This document shows, one piece after another, positions 21,091-31,750 of a stretch of DNA of 64,000 bases; within the stretch, counting starts at the first letter, position 1, and each line of letters starts with the position of its first letter. This stretch comes from Candidatus Faecivicinus avistercoris. Lineage in GTDB: Bacteria > Bacillota > Clostridia > Christensenellales > Aristaeellaceae. The position numbers and the translations under genes were made by a program. The stretch lies in NCBI GenBank assembly GCA_018716805.1, contig DVJL01000027.1, forward strand, positions 1 to 64,000, read 5' to 3'. The notes beneath the pieces are model-generated. The model did no database searches. It was not told the DNA's origin and saw only the letters and a program-made list of their open reading frames with translations.

Positions 21091-23034
21091 ATGAACCTCA
21101 ACAAAATGACCATCGAAGATGTTCAGGTTTCCGGCAAGAAGGTTCTCGTGCGCTGCGACTTTAACGTGCCGCTCGACGCCGAAGGCAACATCACCGATGA
21201 AACCCGTATCAACGCGGCGCTGCCGACCATCCGCTACCTGCTGGACAACGGCGCGGCGGTCATCCTCTGCTCGCACCTCGGCCGTCCGAAGGGAGAGTAC
21301 AACATGAAGTACTCCCTCGCTCCGGTCGCCAAGCGCCTGAGCGAGAAGCTCGGCTTCGAGGTCAAGCTGGCCAAGGACGTCGTCGGCCCCGATGCGAAGA
21401 AGCTCGCGGCAGAGGTCGAGCCCGGCAAGGCCGTGCTGCTCGAGAACGTCCGCTTTGAGCCGGGCGAGGAGAAGAACGATCCCGAGCTGGCCAAGGAGCT
21501 CGCCTCGATGGCCGAGCTGTATGTGTCCGACGCGTTCGGCACCGTCCATCGCGCGCATGCCTCGACCGCGGGCGTCGCGAACTACCTGCCCGCCGTCGCC
21601 GGCTTCCTGATTGGCAAGGAGCTTCAGTTCCTGGGCAACGCCGTCGAGCATCCGGAGCGCCCGTTCCTCGCCATTCTGGGCGGCGCGAAGGTCAAGGACA
21701 AGATCGGCGTCATCAAGGCGCTGCTTGAGAAGGTCGACGTGCTGCTGATCGGCGGCGGCATGTCCTACACCTTCCAGGTCGCCATGGGCGGCAGGGTCGG
21801 CCGTTCGCTGCTCGACGAGGAGCGCATCGATCTGGCCAAGGAGCTCATCGAGACCGCGAAGCAGAAGGGCGTGAAGATGCTCCTGCCCGTGGACAACGTC
21901 TGCGGCGACAGCTTCTCCAACGACTGCGAGCGCATCACCGCGCATTCCCGCAACATCCCCGACAACTTCGAGGGCATGGACATCGGCCCGGAGACGGTCA
22001 AGCTGTTCTCCGAGGAGATCAAGAAGGCCCGCACGATCGTCTGGAACGGCCCGATGGGCTGCTTCGAGATGCCCAACTTCGCGCATGGCACGCTTGCGAT
22101 CGCGCAGGCGATGGCCAATTCGCACGCCATCACCATCATTGGCGGCGGCGACAGCGCGGCGGCGGTCACGCAGATGGGCCTGGCCGACCGCATGACCCAC
22201 ATCTCCACCGGCGGCGGCGCGTCGCTCGAGTTCCTCGAGGGCAAGGAGCTGCCCGGCGTCGTCTGCCTGCAGGACCGCGTGATTCCGGAGCGCCGCCCGA
22301 TCATCGCCGGCAACTGGAAGATGAACAAGACCCCCGAGGAGGCCGCGCAGCTCGTGACCGACCTGATTCCGCTGGTGAAGAACGCCAAGTGCGACGTCGT
22401 TGTCTGCACGCCGGCCGTCTGCTTTGCCGCCGTCAAGCCGATCATCGAGGGCACGAACATCAAGCTGGGCGCGCAGAACGTCCACTTCAAGGAGTCCGGC
22501 GCCTATACCGGCGAGCTGAGCGCCGACATGCTCAAGGCCGCGGGCTGCGAGTACGTCATCATCGGCCACTCTGAGCGCCGCCAGTACTTCGGCGAGACCG
22601 ACAAGACCGTCAACCTCCGCACCGTCGCGGCTGTCCGCGCCGGCTTGAAGGCCATCGTCTGCGTCGGCGAGCTGAAGGACGAGCGCGAAGCCGGCTACAC
22701 CGACATGATCGTCACCTACCAGACCCAGATGGCGCTGCATGGACTGTACGCCAACGAGCTGGAGAACGTCGTCGTCGCCTACGAGCCCGTCTGGGCAATT
22801 GGCACCGGCCTGACCGCCACGGACGAGCAGGCGAACGAGACCATCGGCGTCATCCGCAAGGCCATCGCCGCCAAGTTCGGCCGCCACGCCGCGGAGCGCA
22901 TCCGCATCCAGTACGGCGGAAGCATGAAGGGCTCCAACGTCAAGGGCCTGATGGCGCAGCCGGAGATCGACGGCGGCCTCATCGGCGGCGCGAGCCTGAA
23001 GGCTGCGGACTTCGCGCAGGTGGTGAACTTCTGA
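21091..23034 (+). CDS. pgk-tpiA: phosphoglycerate kinase-triosephosphate isomerase fusion
   Basis: 647-aa ORF: PGK ([20 protein letters not shown]...[19 protein letters not shown]) continuing at about 22285 into TIM ([14 protein letters not shown]...[10 protein letters not shown]...[10 protein letters not shown]). Confidence 0.96.
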   Translation: MNLNKMTIEDVQVSGKKVLVRCDFNVPLDAEGNITDETRINAALPTIRYLLDNGAAVILCSHLGRPKGEYNMKYSLAPVAKRLSEKLGFEVKLAKDVVGPDAKKLAAEVEPGKAVLLENVRFEPGEEKNDPELAKELASMAELYVSDAFGTVHRAHASTAGVANYLPAVAGFLIGKELQFLGNAVEHPERPFLAILGGAKVKDKIGVIKALLEKVDVLLIGGGMSYTFQVAMGGRVGRSLLDEERIDLAKELIETAKQKGVKMLLPVDNVCGDSFSNDCERITAHSRNIPDNFEGMDIGPETVKLFSEEIKKARTIVWNGPMGCFEMPNFAHGTLAIAQAMANSHAITIIGGGDSAAAVTQMGLADRMTHISTGGGASLEFLEGKELPGVVCLQDRVIPERRPIIAGNWKMNKTPEEAAQLVTDLIPLVKNAKCDVVVCTPAVCFAAVKPIIEGTNIKLGAQNVHFKESGAYTGELSADMLKAAGCEYVIIGHSERRQYFGETDKTVNLRTVAAVRAGLKAIVCVGELKDEREAGYTDMIVTYQTQMALHGLYANELENVVVAYEPVWAIGTGLTATDEQANETIGVIRKAIAAKFGRHAAERIRIQYGGSMKGSNVKGLMAQPEIDGGLIGGASLKAADFAQVVNF

Positions 23035-24593
23035 TGGCAACGACCGCACTTTTGATTCTGGACGGCTTTGGGATCGGGCAACCCGATCCCAAGTCCAACG
23101 CCATCTACGCCCAGGGCACGCCGAACATCGACCGCCTGAAGGCGCAGTATTCCCACACGGCGATCGGCGCTTCCGGTCTGGACGTCGGCCTTCCCGACGG
23201 CCAGATGGGCAACAGCGAGGTCGGCCACACGAACATCGGCGCGGGCCGCGTCGTCTACCAGATGCTGGTGAAGATCACCAAGGACATCGAGGACGGCGTG
23301 TTCTTTGAGAACAAGGCGCTCAATGCGGCGATGGACAACTGCAAGCAGCACGATTCCGCGCTGCACCTGATCGGCCTGGTCTCGCCCGGCGGCGTCCATT
23401 CCCACACCGAGCACCTCTACGGCCTGCTCGAAATGGCGAAGCGCCATGGGCTTGAGAAGGTCTACGTCCACTGCCTGCTCGACGGGCGCGACGTCCCGCC
23501 GGATTCCGGCTGGGAGTACGTCCAACAGCTGGAGGACAAGATGCGTGAGCTGGGCGTCGGCAAGATCGCGACGGTCATGGGCCGTCTCTACGCCATGGAC
23601 CGCGACTTCGCCTGGGAGCGCGTCGAGAAGGCGTACAACGCCATGGTCTGCGCCGAGGGCGAGCGAGCGAGCGATCCCGTTCAGGCGATCAAGGATTCTT
23701 ACAACGTCGTCGACGAGACCGGCAAGCACCTGACCGACGAATTCGTGCTGCCGACCGTGATCGACGAAAACGGCGTCGTCCGCGCGAACGATTCCGTCGT
23801 GTTCTTCAACTTCCGCCCCGACCGCGCCCGCGAGATCACCCGCGCGTTCGTCGATCCGGAGTTCAAGGGCTTTGAGCGCAAGCACGGCTTCTTCCCGCTG
23901 ACCTACGTCTGCATGACGCAGTACGATGCGACGATGCCGAACGTGCTGATCGCCTACCCGCCGGAGTCGCTGTCGATGACGATGGGCGAGTACCTCTCCA
24001 AGTGCGGCAAGACGCAGCTGCGCATCGCCGAGACGCAGAAGTACGCGCACGTCACGTTCTTCTTCAACGGCGGCGAGGAGCGCCAGTTCCCCGGTGAGGA
24101 CCGCATTCTGATCCCGTCGCCGCCGTCGGAGGAAGTCCCGACGTTCGACCTGAAGCCCGAGATGAGCGCCTACGAGGTGACCGACGCCGTGCTGCCCTGC
24201 ATCAACGAGGACAAGTACGATGTCATCATCCTCAATTTCGCCAACTGCGACATGGTCGGCCACACCGGCGTCATGGCCGCGGCGATGAAGGCGGTCAAGA
24301 CGGTGGACGAGTGCGTCGGCAAGATCGTCTCGGCGATCGTCGCCAAGGGCGGCAAGTGCATCATCACCGCCGACCACGGCAATGCCGACCAGATGATCGA
24401 CCCCGTTCACGGCGGGCCGTTCACGGCGCACACGACGAATCCCGTGCCGGTGATCGTCGTCGATCCGGAGCATCCGCAGCAGAAGCTGCGCGAGACCGGC
24501 CGCCTGTGCGACCTGTGCCCGACGATGCTCGACATGATGGGACTTGCGCAGCCTGCCGAAATGACGGGCGTGTCGCTGATCGTCCACGAATAA
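23034..24593 (+). CDS. gpmI: 2,3-bisphosphoglycerate-independent phosphoglycerate mutase
   Basis: TTALLILDGFGIG, DGQMGNSEVGHTNIGAGR; TGATG overlap with the upstream gene. Confidence 0.96.
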   Translation: MATTALLILDGFGIGQPDPKSNAIYAQGTPNIDRLKAQYSHTAIGASGLDVGLPDGQMGNSEVGHTNIGAGRVVYQMLVKITKDIEDGVFFENKALNAAMDNCKQHDSALHLIGLVSPGGVHSHTEHLYGLLEMAKRHGLEKVYVHCLLDGRDVPPDSGWEYVQQLEDKMRELGVGKIATVMGRLYAMDRDFAWERVEKAYNAMVCAEGERASDPVQAIKDSYNVVDETGKHLTDEFVLPTVIDENGVVRANDSVVFFNFRPDRAREITRAFVDPEFKGFERKHGFFPLTYVCMTQYDATMPNVLIAYPPESLSMTMGEYLSKCGKTQLRIAETQKYAHVTFFFNGGEERQFPGEDRILIPSPPSEEVPTFDLKPEMSAYEVTDAVLPCINEDKYDVIILNFANCDMVGHTGVMAAAMKAVKTVDECVGKIVSAIVAKGGKCIITADHGNADQMIDPVHGGPFTAHTTNPVPVIVVDPEHPQQKLRETGRLCDLCPTMLDMMGLAQPAEMTGVSLIVHE

Positions 24594-24620
24594 TCGATCG
24601 AGTTTCCGAGACATTTGCAA

Positions 24621-24660
24621 CAACCCTGCTTCCGCACATGGGAAGCAGGGTTGAATTTTT
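24621..24660 (+). terminator. terminator after gpmI
   Basis: Perfect 13-bp stem CAACCCTGCTTCC/GGAAGCAGGGTTG followed by AATTTTT. Confidence 0.9.
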
Positions 24661-24688
24661 GGTGCGGTTCAGGTCGGGATTGCGTCCG

Positions 24689-26902
24689 TCACTTCTTCGT
24701 GCGGGCGGATTCGCGGTATTTTCCGGGCGTCATTCCCTCTCTGGCCTTGAAGGCGCGGATGAACGAGGACTGGTCCGCGTACCCGCATTGCAGGCAGATG
24801 TCGCTCAATTCCAGACCCGTGGTGGCTAGGAGATCCTTGGCCTTGCCGATGCGCAGCGAGGTCAGGTAGTCGCTCATGGTCTTTCCGGTCGCGTTTTTGA
24901 AGCGGCGGCGCAGGGTCTGCGGGGAGATGGAGAACTGGTCGTAGAGGGATTCGAGCGAGAACTGGCAGTCGTCAAAGCGGTCGTCGAGCAGGGCGAGGCA
25001 GCGGTGGATGTCGCTGTCCTGGCAGAGCGTCTCGCTGGACTCCAGATACTGCTTGATGGAGGCGGACAGCTCGGAGATGTGCTGCACGAGTTCGTCGATG
25101 GAATCGTATTCGCAGATGTGGAAGATGTCGAAGCGCTCCGTCCTGAAGGGGTGGGAATTGTTGAGGTTGTGCACCTCGCGCATGAACGATGTGCTCAGCT
25201 CCATGCAGACGCATTTGACCTGCTGCAGGGAGAGCTTGCCGCTTCGGATGGTGCGCACGAGGCCCGCGAGCTGCGCCTGGATCTCGTCCACGTCCCAGTT
25301 GAGGAGCCCCTGCGCGAAGGCGTTCAGCTGGCGGCGTGGGTATTCGGAGGATTCAGACTGGCACAATTCCGTCTGATCGTACAGGATGACGGTGTGCAGG
25401 CCGAACACCAGCCGGTAGTCCATGGCGGTGCGCGCCTCGATATAGGAGACGGGAACATGCTGCAACGCTTCGCAGGAATGGCCGATCGCCAGAGTGGCAT
25501 GGGAAGGAGCGGCGCCTTTGTCCAACTGGCGCAGAATTGCCTCGCCAATTTCCGCCAGACGCTGGGGATCGGCGCAGTTGACGATGCCCAGTGCGGATGC
25601 GCGGTTCTCCGTCTGGCAGAAATAGGCGGTGAAGTCGCTGGCGACGATGCCGTTGAGCTGTCTTTCGACTTCGGAAGGCTCGCCGTCGAACAGCAGTACG
25701 CAGGCGCAATAGTGCGGAAAGGGAAAGGAGATGTTCAGGTGCCGGCAGATATTGGCGCTTTCCTCGTTGGAGCTGTACCTGCCGTTGAGGATTCGCAGGA
25801 TGAACATGTTCTTCATCTGCTCCGTGGTGAATATCTGCAGGCTCCGATCGTACTCCTGAGAGAGCTGGCCATATTGCAAAAACACCTGGCGAAGAGCGTC
25901 GATGTCGCCGTCCGGCTGACAGGACTCGGAAGCGCCGATCAGGCGCTTTGCGCTTTGCGCCAGTTTGGCGATGGGCATGTAGCTGCGCATGAAGCTGACC
26001 GCAAGAACGGCCAGACCCAGCAGGACGATCAGGCTGCAGCAGATGAAGTTTGTATTTGTGACGCGGTTCAGCTCGTCAAATTGATTGAGAACCTGATTGA
26101 GCGTAAACATGCGGATGCCATAGGGCAGGCTGTCGCCCATGAGCAGATAGGAGGCGCCGCGCAGCTCAAAGGTCTGAATTCCGGCGTCGGGCAGGGAGAC
26201 GCCGGCGATGGACTGCAGTTCTTCTGCCTCCAGCGCGCAGTCGGAAAACAGGAGGGTGCCGCTGCCGTCCAGGATGACGTGCTGGCTGCCGGCCTGGACG
26301 TCCGGGTTCAACATGCTTTGGATGGTGTTGTGGTTGAGCAGGAACAGCACATAGCTGCTGCGGTTGTTGGGATAGACAAACACCAGATCGGATTGCTCCA
26401 TGCTGGCGCCATAGCGCGTCGTGCTGAACACGGAAGGCAGGGTTATTTCCTGCAGCGCTTGCAGCAGTGCATCCGGGTCTGCTACATGCGGAAATGCGAC
26501 CTCCGCTTTGCAGGTGCCGTCGGCGGTCAGCAGGTATTCCTCGCCGGGGTAGTAAATGATCAGGCCGTCGTATTTATAGAAGGAGAGATCATAGCCGCCC
26601 AATGCGTTGCGCGCGGAGACGTGATCCCGGGAAAAGGCGGTGTGGGAGATCTGGCCGTCGCTGACGATCTTGGCGGAGAGGTTTGTGAATTCGTTCAGCA
26701 GCGAGGACAGGTTTTCCGATTGATACGCCGCCTGACTGCGGGTCATGGTGTAGACGTCGTTTTCCAGGGAGAGATAAAAGGAGCGGAACATCTGCGTGTT
26801 GAAGAGCAGCAGCACGGCGATGATGAAGAATACAATCGCGAGTAGTGTTGGAAGATAGAAGGAATGCCGAAGCTGTTTGAGCGCCGCTTTGATCTTTCCC
26901 AT
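24689..26902 (-). CDS. membrane-bound AraC-family regulator (YesN-type, extracytoplasmic sensor)
   Basis: Two TM segments flanking a sensor region; C-terminal AraC HTH (SPQTLRRRFKNATGKTMSDYLTSLRIGKAKDLL...GYADQSSFIRAFKAREGMTPGKYR). Confidence 0.9.
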   Translation of the reverse strand: MGKIKAALKQLRHSFYLPTLLAIVFFIIAVLLLFNTQMFRSFYLSLENDVYTMTRSQAAYQSENLSSLLNEFTNLSAKIVSDGQISHTAFSRDHVSARNALGGYDLSFYKYDGLIIYYPGEEYLLTADGTCKAEVAFPHVADPDALLQALQEITLPSVFSTTRYGASMEQSDLVFVYPNNRSSYVLFLLNHNTIQSMLNPDVQAGSQHVILDGSGTLLFSDCALEAEELQSIAGVSLPDAGIQTFELRGASYLLMGDSLPYGIRMFTLNQVLNQFDELNRVTNTNFICCSLIVLLGLAVLAVSFMRSYMPIAKLAQSAKRLIGASESCQPDGDIDALRQVFLQYGQLSQEYDRSLQIFTTEQMKNMFILRILNGRYSSNEESANICRHLNISFPFPHYCACVLLFDGEPSEVERQLNGIVASDFTAYFCQTENRASALGIVNCADPQRLAEIGEAILRQLDKGAAPSHATLAIGHSCEALQHVPVSYIEARTAMDYRLVFGLHTVILYDQTELCQSESSEYPRRQLNAFAQGLLNWDVDEIQAQLAGLVRTIRSGKLSLQQVKCVCMELSTSFMREVHNLNNSHPFRTERFDIFHICEYDSIDELVQHISELSASIKQYLESSETLCQDSDIHRCLALLDDRFDDCQFSLESLYDQFSISPQTLRRRFKNATGKTMSDYLTSLRIGKAKDLLATTGLELSDICLQCGYADQSSFIRAFKAREGMTPGKYRESARTKK

Positions 26903-27232
26903 CGATTTCCGATTCCCTTCTGTTGTGGAGTTGCTCCCGGAGAAACCGGCCGCCGGCGGAGCTTGCAAAAACGCGCGAAGCGGCGAAATTCGGGTTTCGG
27001 AATTGCAAATCGGCCCCAGCGGAGAGTTGCCAATTCCGAAGGCCCCGAGTAGGCGGTTCCTTGAAAGCAAATACCATTATAACACAGAATGTTAACCTTT
27101 TTCAATTGACATTTTCGAACGAAACTCTGAAAAACCAACCACTCCAAGGAAGGGAGATGCTCGAATTTGCCGATTGTAATTCGCTGAAACTTAATGATAT
27201 AATCATAAAAAACAATAGTGAGGGGGATTCAC

Positions 27233-28171
27233 TTGGAGCAGGTGAGAATTTCAAAAAAAGATCGTTGGCGCAGGACGTGGAGGCTGGCGGTTGAAAACAA
27301 GGCGCTGTATCTGATGATTTTGCCGGCGTTCCTTTACATTCTGATCTTCCATTACCTGCCCATGTATGGCGTGCAGATTGCCTTTCGCAATTTCAATTTT
27401 GCCGATGGCATCACCGGAAGCAAATGGGTAGGAATGAAGTGGTTTGACTATTTCTTCAATTCCAACAACTTTGTCAACGTCGTCAGCAACACGCTCATCC
27501 TGAATTTCTACAATCTGCTGGCGGGCTTTCCGGTGCCGATTCTGCTGGCGCTGATGATGAACGCGGTTCCGGGAAGGCGCTTCAAGCGCGTGGCCCAGAC
27601 GGTTACCTATCTGCCGCACTTCATCTCCGTGGTCGTGCTGGTGGGCATGATGAGCTGTATGTTCTCGGTCAACAGCGGATGGGTGAACACGCTCGTCAAG
27701 TTCTTTGGCGGAGAGCCGGCGTACATCATGGGCGAGGCCAAGTATTTCCGCCATGTCTACGTCTGGTCGGGCGTTTGGCAGGAGATGGGCTGGAATTCCA
27801 TCATCTATCTCGCAGCGCTGACCAGCATTGATCCCGGATTGCACGAGGCGGCCATGATCGACGGCGCGGGCAAGCTCCGGCGCATATGGCACATCGACCT
27901 GCCGGGGATTCTGCCCACGATCGCCATTCTGCTGATCATGCGCTTTGGACAGATGATGTCGCTGGGCTTCGATAAGGTGTACGTCATGCAGAATTCGCTG
28001 AACTATTCCGTATCCGAAGTGCTCTCCACTTACATCTACGAGCAGGGCATCAAGAGCACCAAGTATTCCTATTCCGCGGCGATCGGACTGTTCAACAATT
28101 TGGTCAACCTGATCATGCTGGTGACGGTGAACAAGATTTCCGATAAGCTGTCCGGAAGCAGTCTGTTCTGA
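27233..28171 (+). CDS. sugar ABC transporter permease (LplB-like)
   Basis: YLMILPAFLYILIFHYLPMYGVQIAFRNFNF; EAAMIDGAGKLRRIWHIDLPGI EAA loop. Confidence 0.9.
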   Translation: MEQVRISKKDRWRRTWRLAVENKALYLMILPAFLYILIFHYLPMYGVQIAFRNFNFADGITGSKWVGMKWFDYFFNSNNFVNVVSNTLILNFYNLLAGFPVPILLALMMNAVPGRRFKRVAQTVTYLPHFISVVVLVGMMSCMFSVNSGWVNTLVKFFGGEPAYIMGEAKYFRHVYVWSGVWQEMGWNSIIYLAALTSIDPGLHEAAMIDGAGKLRRIWHIDLPGILPTIAILLIMRFGQMMSLGFDKVYVMQNSLNYSVSEVLSTYIYEQGIKSTKYSYSAAIGLFNNLVNLIMLVTVNKISDKLSGSSLF

Positions 28172-28186
28172 GAGGAGGCATTCGGG

Positions 28187-29068
28187 ATGAAACGATTGAG
28201 CTTTGGCGACAAGATGGTAAATATCGTATTCTATGTAATCCTGACCCTCTTGGTCATCATCTGCTTCTATCCGGTGTGGTATGCCTTTCTCGCCTCGTTT
28301 TCCGACGCCACCTACATCAATTCCGGCGCGCTGATCCTGGTGCCCAGAGGCATTCAGTTTTCCGCCTACGAATATGCGTTTGCGCAGCCGCGGCTGTGGT
28401 CGGGCTATGCCAACACGATCCTGTATACGGTGTGCGGCACCTTTTTCGGCCTGGCGGTCAGCCTGCCCTGCGGCTATGCGCTGTCGCGGAAGGATCTGCC
28501 GTTTCGCCGGGCCATCATGGCGGTCTTTGCCTTTACGATGTACTTTGGCGGCGGCCTGATTCCCACCTACATCGTCTGCTCCAAGCTGCACCTCGTCAAT
28601 ACGCGGTGGATTCTGATTATACTCGGCAGCGTGTCGGTGTACAACATCATCCTGATTCGCACGTTCTGCGGTTCGACGATCCCGAATGAATTGCGGGAAG
28701 CCGCCGTGGTGGACGGCTGTTCCAATTCCCGGTTTTTCTTTGCCTTTGTGCTGCCGCTGTCCAAGGCCATCATCGCGGTGGTGGCGCTGTACATCGCCGT
28801 TTCCCACTGGAACAACTACTACAACGCATTGGTCTACACCACCGATACCTCGCTGCATCCGCTGCAGCTCTACCTGCGCCAGCTGCTGCTGATCACGATG
28901 GGCACGGATTCCGTGTCCGATCCGGATGCGCTCAAGGAAATTCAGGACATGATCCTCACCATCCGCTATGCGGTGATCGTGATCTCCACGCTGCCGATCA
29001 TGTGCCTGTATCCGTTCTTGCAGAAGTACTTTGTGCAGGGCGTGATGATCGGCTCCCTCAAGGGCTGA
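28187..29068 (+). CDS. sugar ABC transporter permease (YtcP/LplC-like)
   Basis: EAA motif ELREAAVVDGCSNSRFFFAFVLPLSK; paired permease arrangement. Confidence 0.9.
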   Translation: MKRLSFGDKMVNIVFYVILTLLVIICFYPVWYAFLASFSDATYINSGALILVPRGIQFSAYEYAFAQPRLWSGYANTILYTVCGTFFGLAVSLPCGYALSRKDLPFRRAIMAVFAFTMYFGGGLIPTYIVCSKLHLVNTRWILIILGSVSVYNIILIRTFCGSTIPNELREAAVVDGCSNSRFFFAFVLPLSKAIIAVVALYIAVSHWNNYYNALVYTTDTSLHPLQLYLRQLLLITMGTDSVSDPDALKEIQDMILTIRYAVIVISTLPIMCLYPFLQKYFVQGVMIGSLKG

Positions 29069-29083
29069 TTCAGAAGGCATAAG

Positions 29084-29103
29084 AACAGGGATTTCCTGTT
29101 TTT
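29084..29103 (+). terminator. small attenuator-like hairpin between permease and SBP genes
   Basis: AACAGG-GATTT-CCTGTT followed by TTT. Confidence 0.4.
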
Positions 29104-29128
29104 ATAAGAGAAAAAGGAGGAGACTGAT

Positions 29129-30796
29129 ATGACCCGACGCTTTCTTTCGTTGCTGCTGAGCCTGGTGCTTCTCTGCGGAGCCTGCGGAGCCGCCGCTTTC
29201 GCGGAGGAAGAACCGGTGGAACTGAGCATCGTCACGGTGCGCAGGACCACGGACATCACGGAATCCTATTCCCAGAAGGTCTGGGTGCAGGAGATGGAAG
29301 AGGCCCTGAACGTCAAGATCAACTGGATTGAGCTGACGGAAGGCCAGCTCGACGAACCTCTGACCGCGCTGCTCGCCAGCCAGGATCTCCCAGACATCTT
29401 CTGGGCGGGTTCCTGCATGAGCGACGCCATCGTCTCGCAGAACGCGAGCCTGTGGCATGTGATGACCATGGAGGAGATCACCACCTACATGCCCAACCTC
29501 TATAACTTCCTGGAGACCTACTGGGGCGACGGCTGGGTGGAAAACCAGACCTATCCGGACGGCAACATCTACAGCATGCCGGGCGGAAAGATGCATTCCC
29601 GCATGCACGTCACCCAGGGCATCCAGTATATCAATACCAAGTGGCTGGACAATCTGGGGCTGGAGATGCCCACCACCATGGAGGAGTTTTACGAGGTGCT
29701 CTGCGCGTTCCGCGATGAAGATGCGAACGGCAACGGCGATCCGAACGATGAAATCCCGTTCGACTTTGTGGATTCCTTCTACTCCTCGTGGCTGATGAAT
29801 GTCGCCGTTTCGTGGGGCCTGCCGATGTATCCGTCCGGAGGCGTGTACTACGATTGGGACGAGGAAGGGAATGTCATCGGCGCCGTCAACACCGAAGCGT
29901 TCCGCGAGTGCATCGAATACTGCTACAAATTGGGGCAGGAGGGCCTGATTAACCTGGAAGGCTTCGCGCAGACGCTGGATCAGTTCAATGCGAATCTGAA
30001 TGCCGATAAGGTTGGCGTGTTCTGGGCGTGGGGGCCGTGCAACCACATCGAGGACAGCGAGCTGTTCCTCCAGTTTGAGCCGCTGGTTCCGCTGCCGGCG
30101 GAGGGCTATGAAACCGAAATGTACACCGGGAATCTCGACTTCGCCAACGCCTATCGCAACAATTTCATCATCACCAAGAACTGCGAGAACATCGAAAAGG
30201 CCTATGAGCTGTGGGAGTATGCCTCCGATCCCATCCGTGCCCTGGAGATCTGCAACGGCTCTCATCGCGGCGTCATGTGGGACTTCGTGGACGAGAACAA
30301 CGAGTACCTCCCCGCGGACGCGACCCTCGAGGAGATCGCCGCGAACGGCTTCAAGTACCTGCCCTATGTGTTTGAGACCGAGGAAGAGGAAAATGCTGCG
30401 CTGACCGCGGCTGGATACGATTGGCTGATCGGCAAGACCTACACCGGCTCCAACACCACCGGCCTGGTCAACATCGCGCCGCTGATGCTCGAATCTGAAA
30501 ACTACCGCACCGATGATCTCACGGTCTGGGGCGCGCAGCGCTACGCCTCGCTGGATCAGTACGACGAATACCTTTGCCCCTACTACATGAATGCCAGCGT
30601 TGTTTCGGCGGAAGCGCAGGAAGAGCTTGACTTTATGACGGACGGGCTGGACAAAATCATCAAGGGTTTCTTCGCGGAGAGCGTCATGAACGGGATTACG
30701 GATGAATCCTGGAACGCTTACCTGAACGATCTGGAAACCTATGGCTACGACTACTACATCGACTTCTACAACAGAAAGGCACATAACGAACTGTAA
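29129..30796 (+). CDS. extracellular solute-binding protein (LplA/family 1-like)
   Basis: Signal peptide; solute-binding architecture; downstream of paired permeases. Confidence 0.88.
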   Translation: MTRRFLSLLLSLVLLCGACGAAAFAEEEPVELSIVTVRRTTDITESYSQKVWVQEMEEALNVKINWIELTEGQLDEPLTALLASQDLPDIFWAGSCMSDAIVSQNASLWHVMTMEEITTYMPNLYNFLETYWGDGWVENQTYPDGNIYSMPGGKMHSRMHVTQGIQYINTKWLDNLGLEMPTTMEEFYEVLCAFRDEDANGNGDPNDEIPFDFVDSFYSSWLMNVAVSWGLPMYPSGGVYYDWDEEGNVIGAVNTEAFRECIEYCYKLGQEGLINLEGFAQTLDQFNANLNADKVGVFWAWGPCNHIEDSELFLQFEPLVPLPAEGYETEMYTGNLDFANAYRNNFIITKNCENIEKAYELWEYASDPIRALEICNGSHRGVMWDFVDENNEYLPADATLEEIAANGFKYLPYVFETEEEENAALTAAGYDWLIGKTYTGSNTTGLVNIAPLMLESENYRTDDLTVWGAQRYASLDQYDEYLCPYYMNASVVSAEAQEELDFMTDGLDKIIKGFFAESVMNGITDESWNAYLNDLETYGYDYYIDFYNRKAHNEL

Positions 30797-30812
30797 GCCG
30801 GATCCGGCGGCG

Positions 30813-30840
30813 AGGGGCAGGCGTTTGAAGGCCTGCCCCT
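30813..30840 (+). promoter_or_regulatory. perfect 10-bp hairpin downstream of SBP gene (possible mRNA stabiliser)
   Basis: AGGGGCAGGC-GTTTGAAG-GCCTGCCCCT, no T-run. Confidence 0.5.
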
Positions 30841-30870
30841 TCAGATTCAGAGAGAAAGGATGAACGATCC

Positions 30871-31722
30871 ATGATTCTCATGTCCAGCAATCAATGGAAG
30901 TGCGACTTGAACGTCCCGGCGTGGGAGGCGCGGGGAGAGGACTGTTCCGCGGAAGCCCGCGTGGATGGGCTGGCCCGAGCCTACCGGCAGATCGCGCCCG
31001 ACGTGCTGGGAATTCAGGAGGCTTCCGTCCGCATGAACGAATTGCTCATGCAGCGAATGACCGCCTTTGCGCACGGCGGGGAGACCGCTCGCTATGCGCT
31101 GATCACCGGCGGCGATACGCCCATTCTCTATCGCAGCGACCGGCTTTTGCTGATTGAGTCGGGCTTCTTCCGGTATTCGGAGGACGTTCCGGGCTTTGAT
31201 GGATCCTTCAACAACAGCGGCACAAAATCCTATGCCTATGGTGTGTTCGAGGAGGAAGGCGGCCGACGCTTCGCCGTGATGACGACGCACCTGTGGTGGA
31301 AGTCCTCCAATCCCGCGTCCGCCGACTATCAGGCGCATTCCGACGAGGCGCGAGCATTTCAAATCCGCCAGGCGCTCGGACGCTTGGAGGAGGTCTCGCG
31401 CGAGCACGCCTGTCCGGGCTTCCTCATGGGCGATTTGAACGCGGTGATGGACAGCCCCTGCCTGCGTTCGGCTGCGGAAATGGGCTGGGTGGACGCCCAC
31501 GACCTCGCGACGGGTCGGCGCGACGAGACGCGAGGCCATCATCCCTGCGGCCCGGCCGGTTACCGGCGCGTGGAAAAGGGCGCGTTTTCCGAGGCGATCG
31601 ACCACATCCTGGTCAAAACCGGCAGCCCCGTCGTCATCGGCGACTACCTGCGCATCGACGAGCCGTGGTTCGATTGCATTTCCGATCACTATCCGCTGTA
31701 TCTGACCTTTGAATTTGCCTGA
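30871..31722 (+). CDS. endonuclease/exonuclease/phosphatase-family protein
   Basis: MILMSSNQWKCD...APDVLGIQEA...GDLNAVMDSP...DHILVKTG...SDHYPLYLTFEF. Confidence 0.85.
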   Translation: MILMSSNQWKCDLNVPAWEARGEDCSAEARVDGLARAYRQIAPDVLGIQEASVRMNELLMQRMTAFAHGGETARYALITGGDTPILYRSDRLLLIESGFFRYSEDVPGFDGSFNNSGTKSYAYGVFEEEGGRRFAVMTTHLWWKSSNPASADYQAHSDEARAFQIRQALGRLEEVSREHACPGFLMGDLNAVMDSPCLRSAAEMGWVDAHDLATGRRDETRGHHPCGPAGYRRVEKGAFSEAIDHILVKTGSPVVIGDYLRIDEPWFDCISDHYPLYLTFEFA

Positions 31723-31750
31723 TTGCATCCGTTGGGGAGGAAACGCATTG

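Noticed and set aside
21031-24623. Long reverse ORFs (672 and 614 aa) opposite pgk-tpiA and gpmI
   Set aside because: Antisense to well-identified glycolytic genes; no motifs or RBS support.
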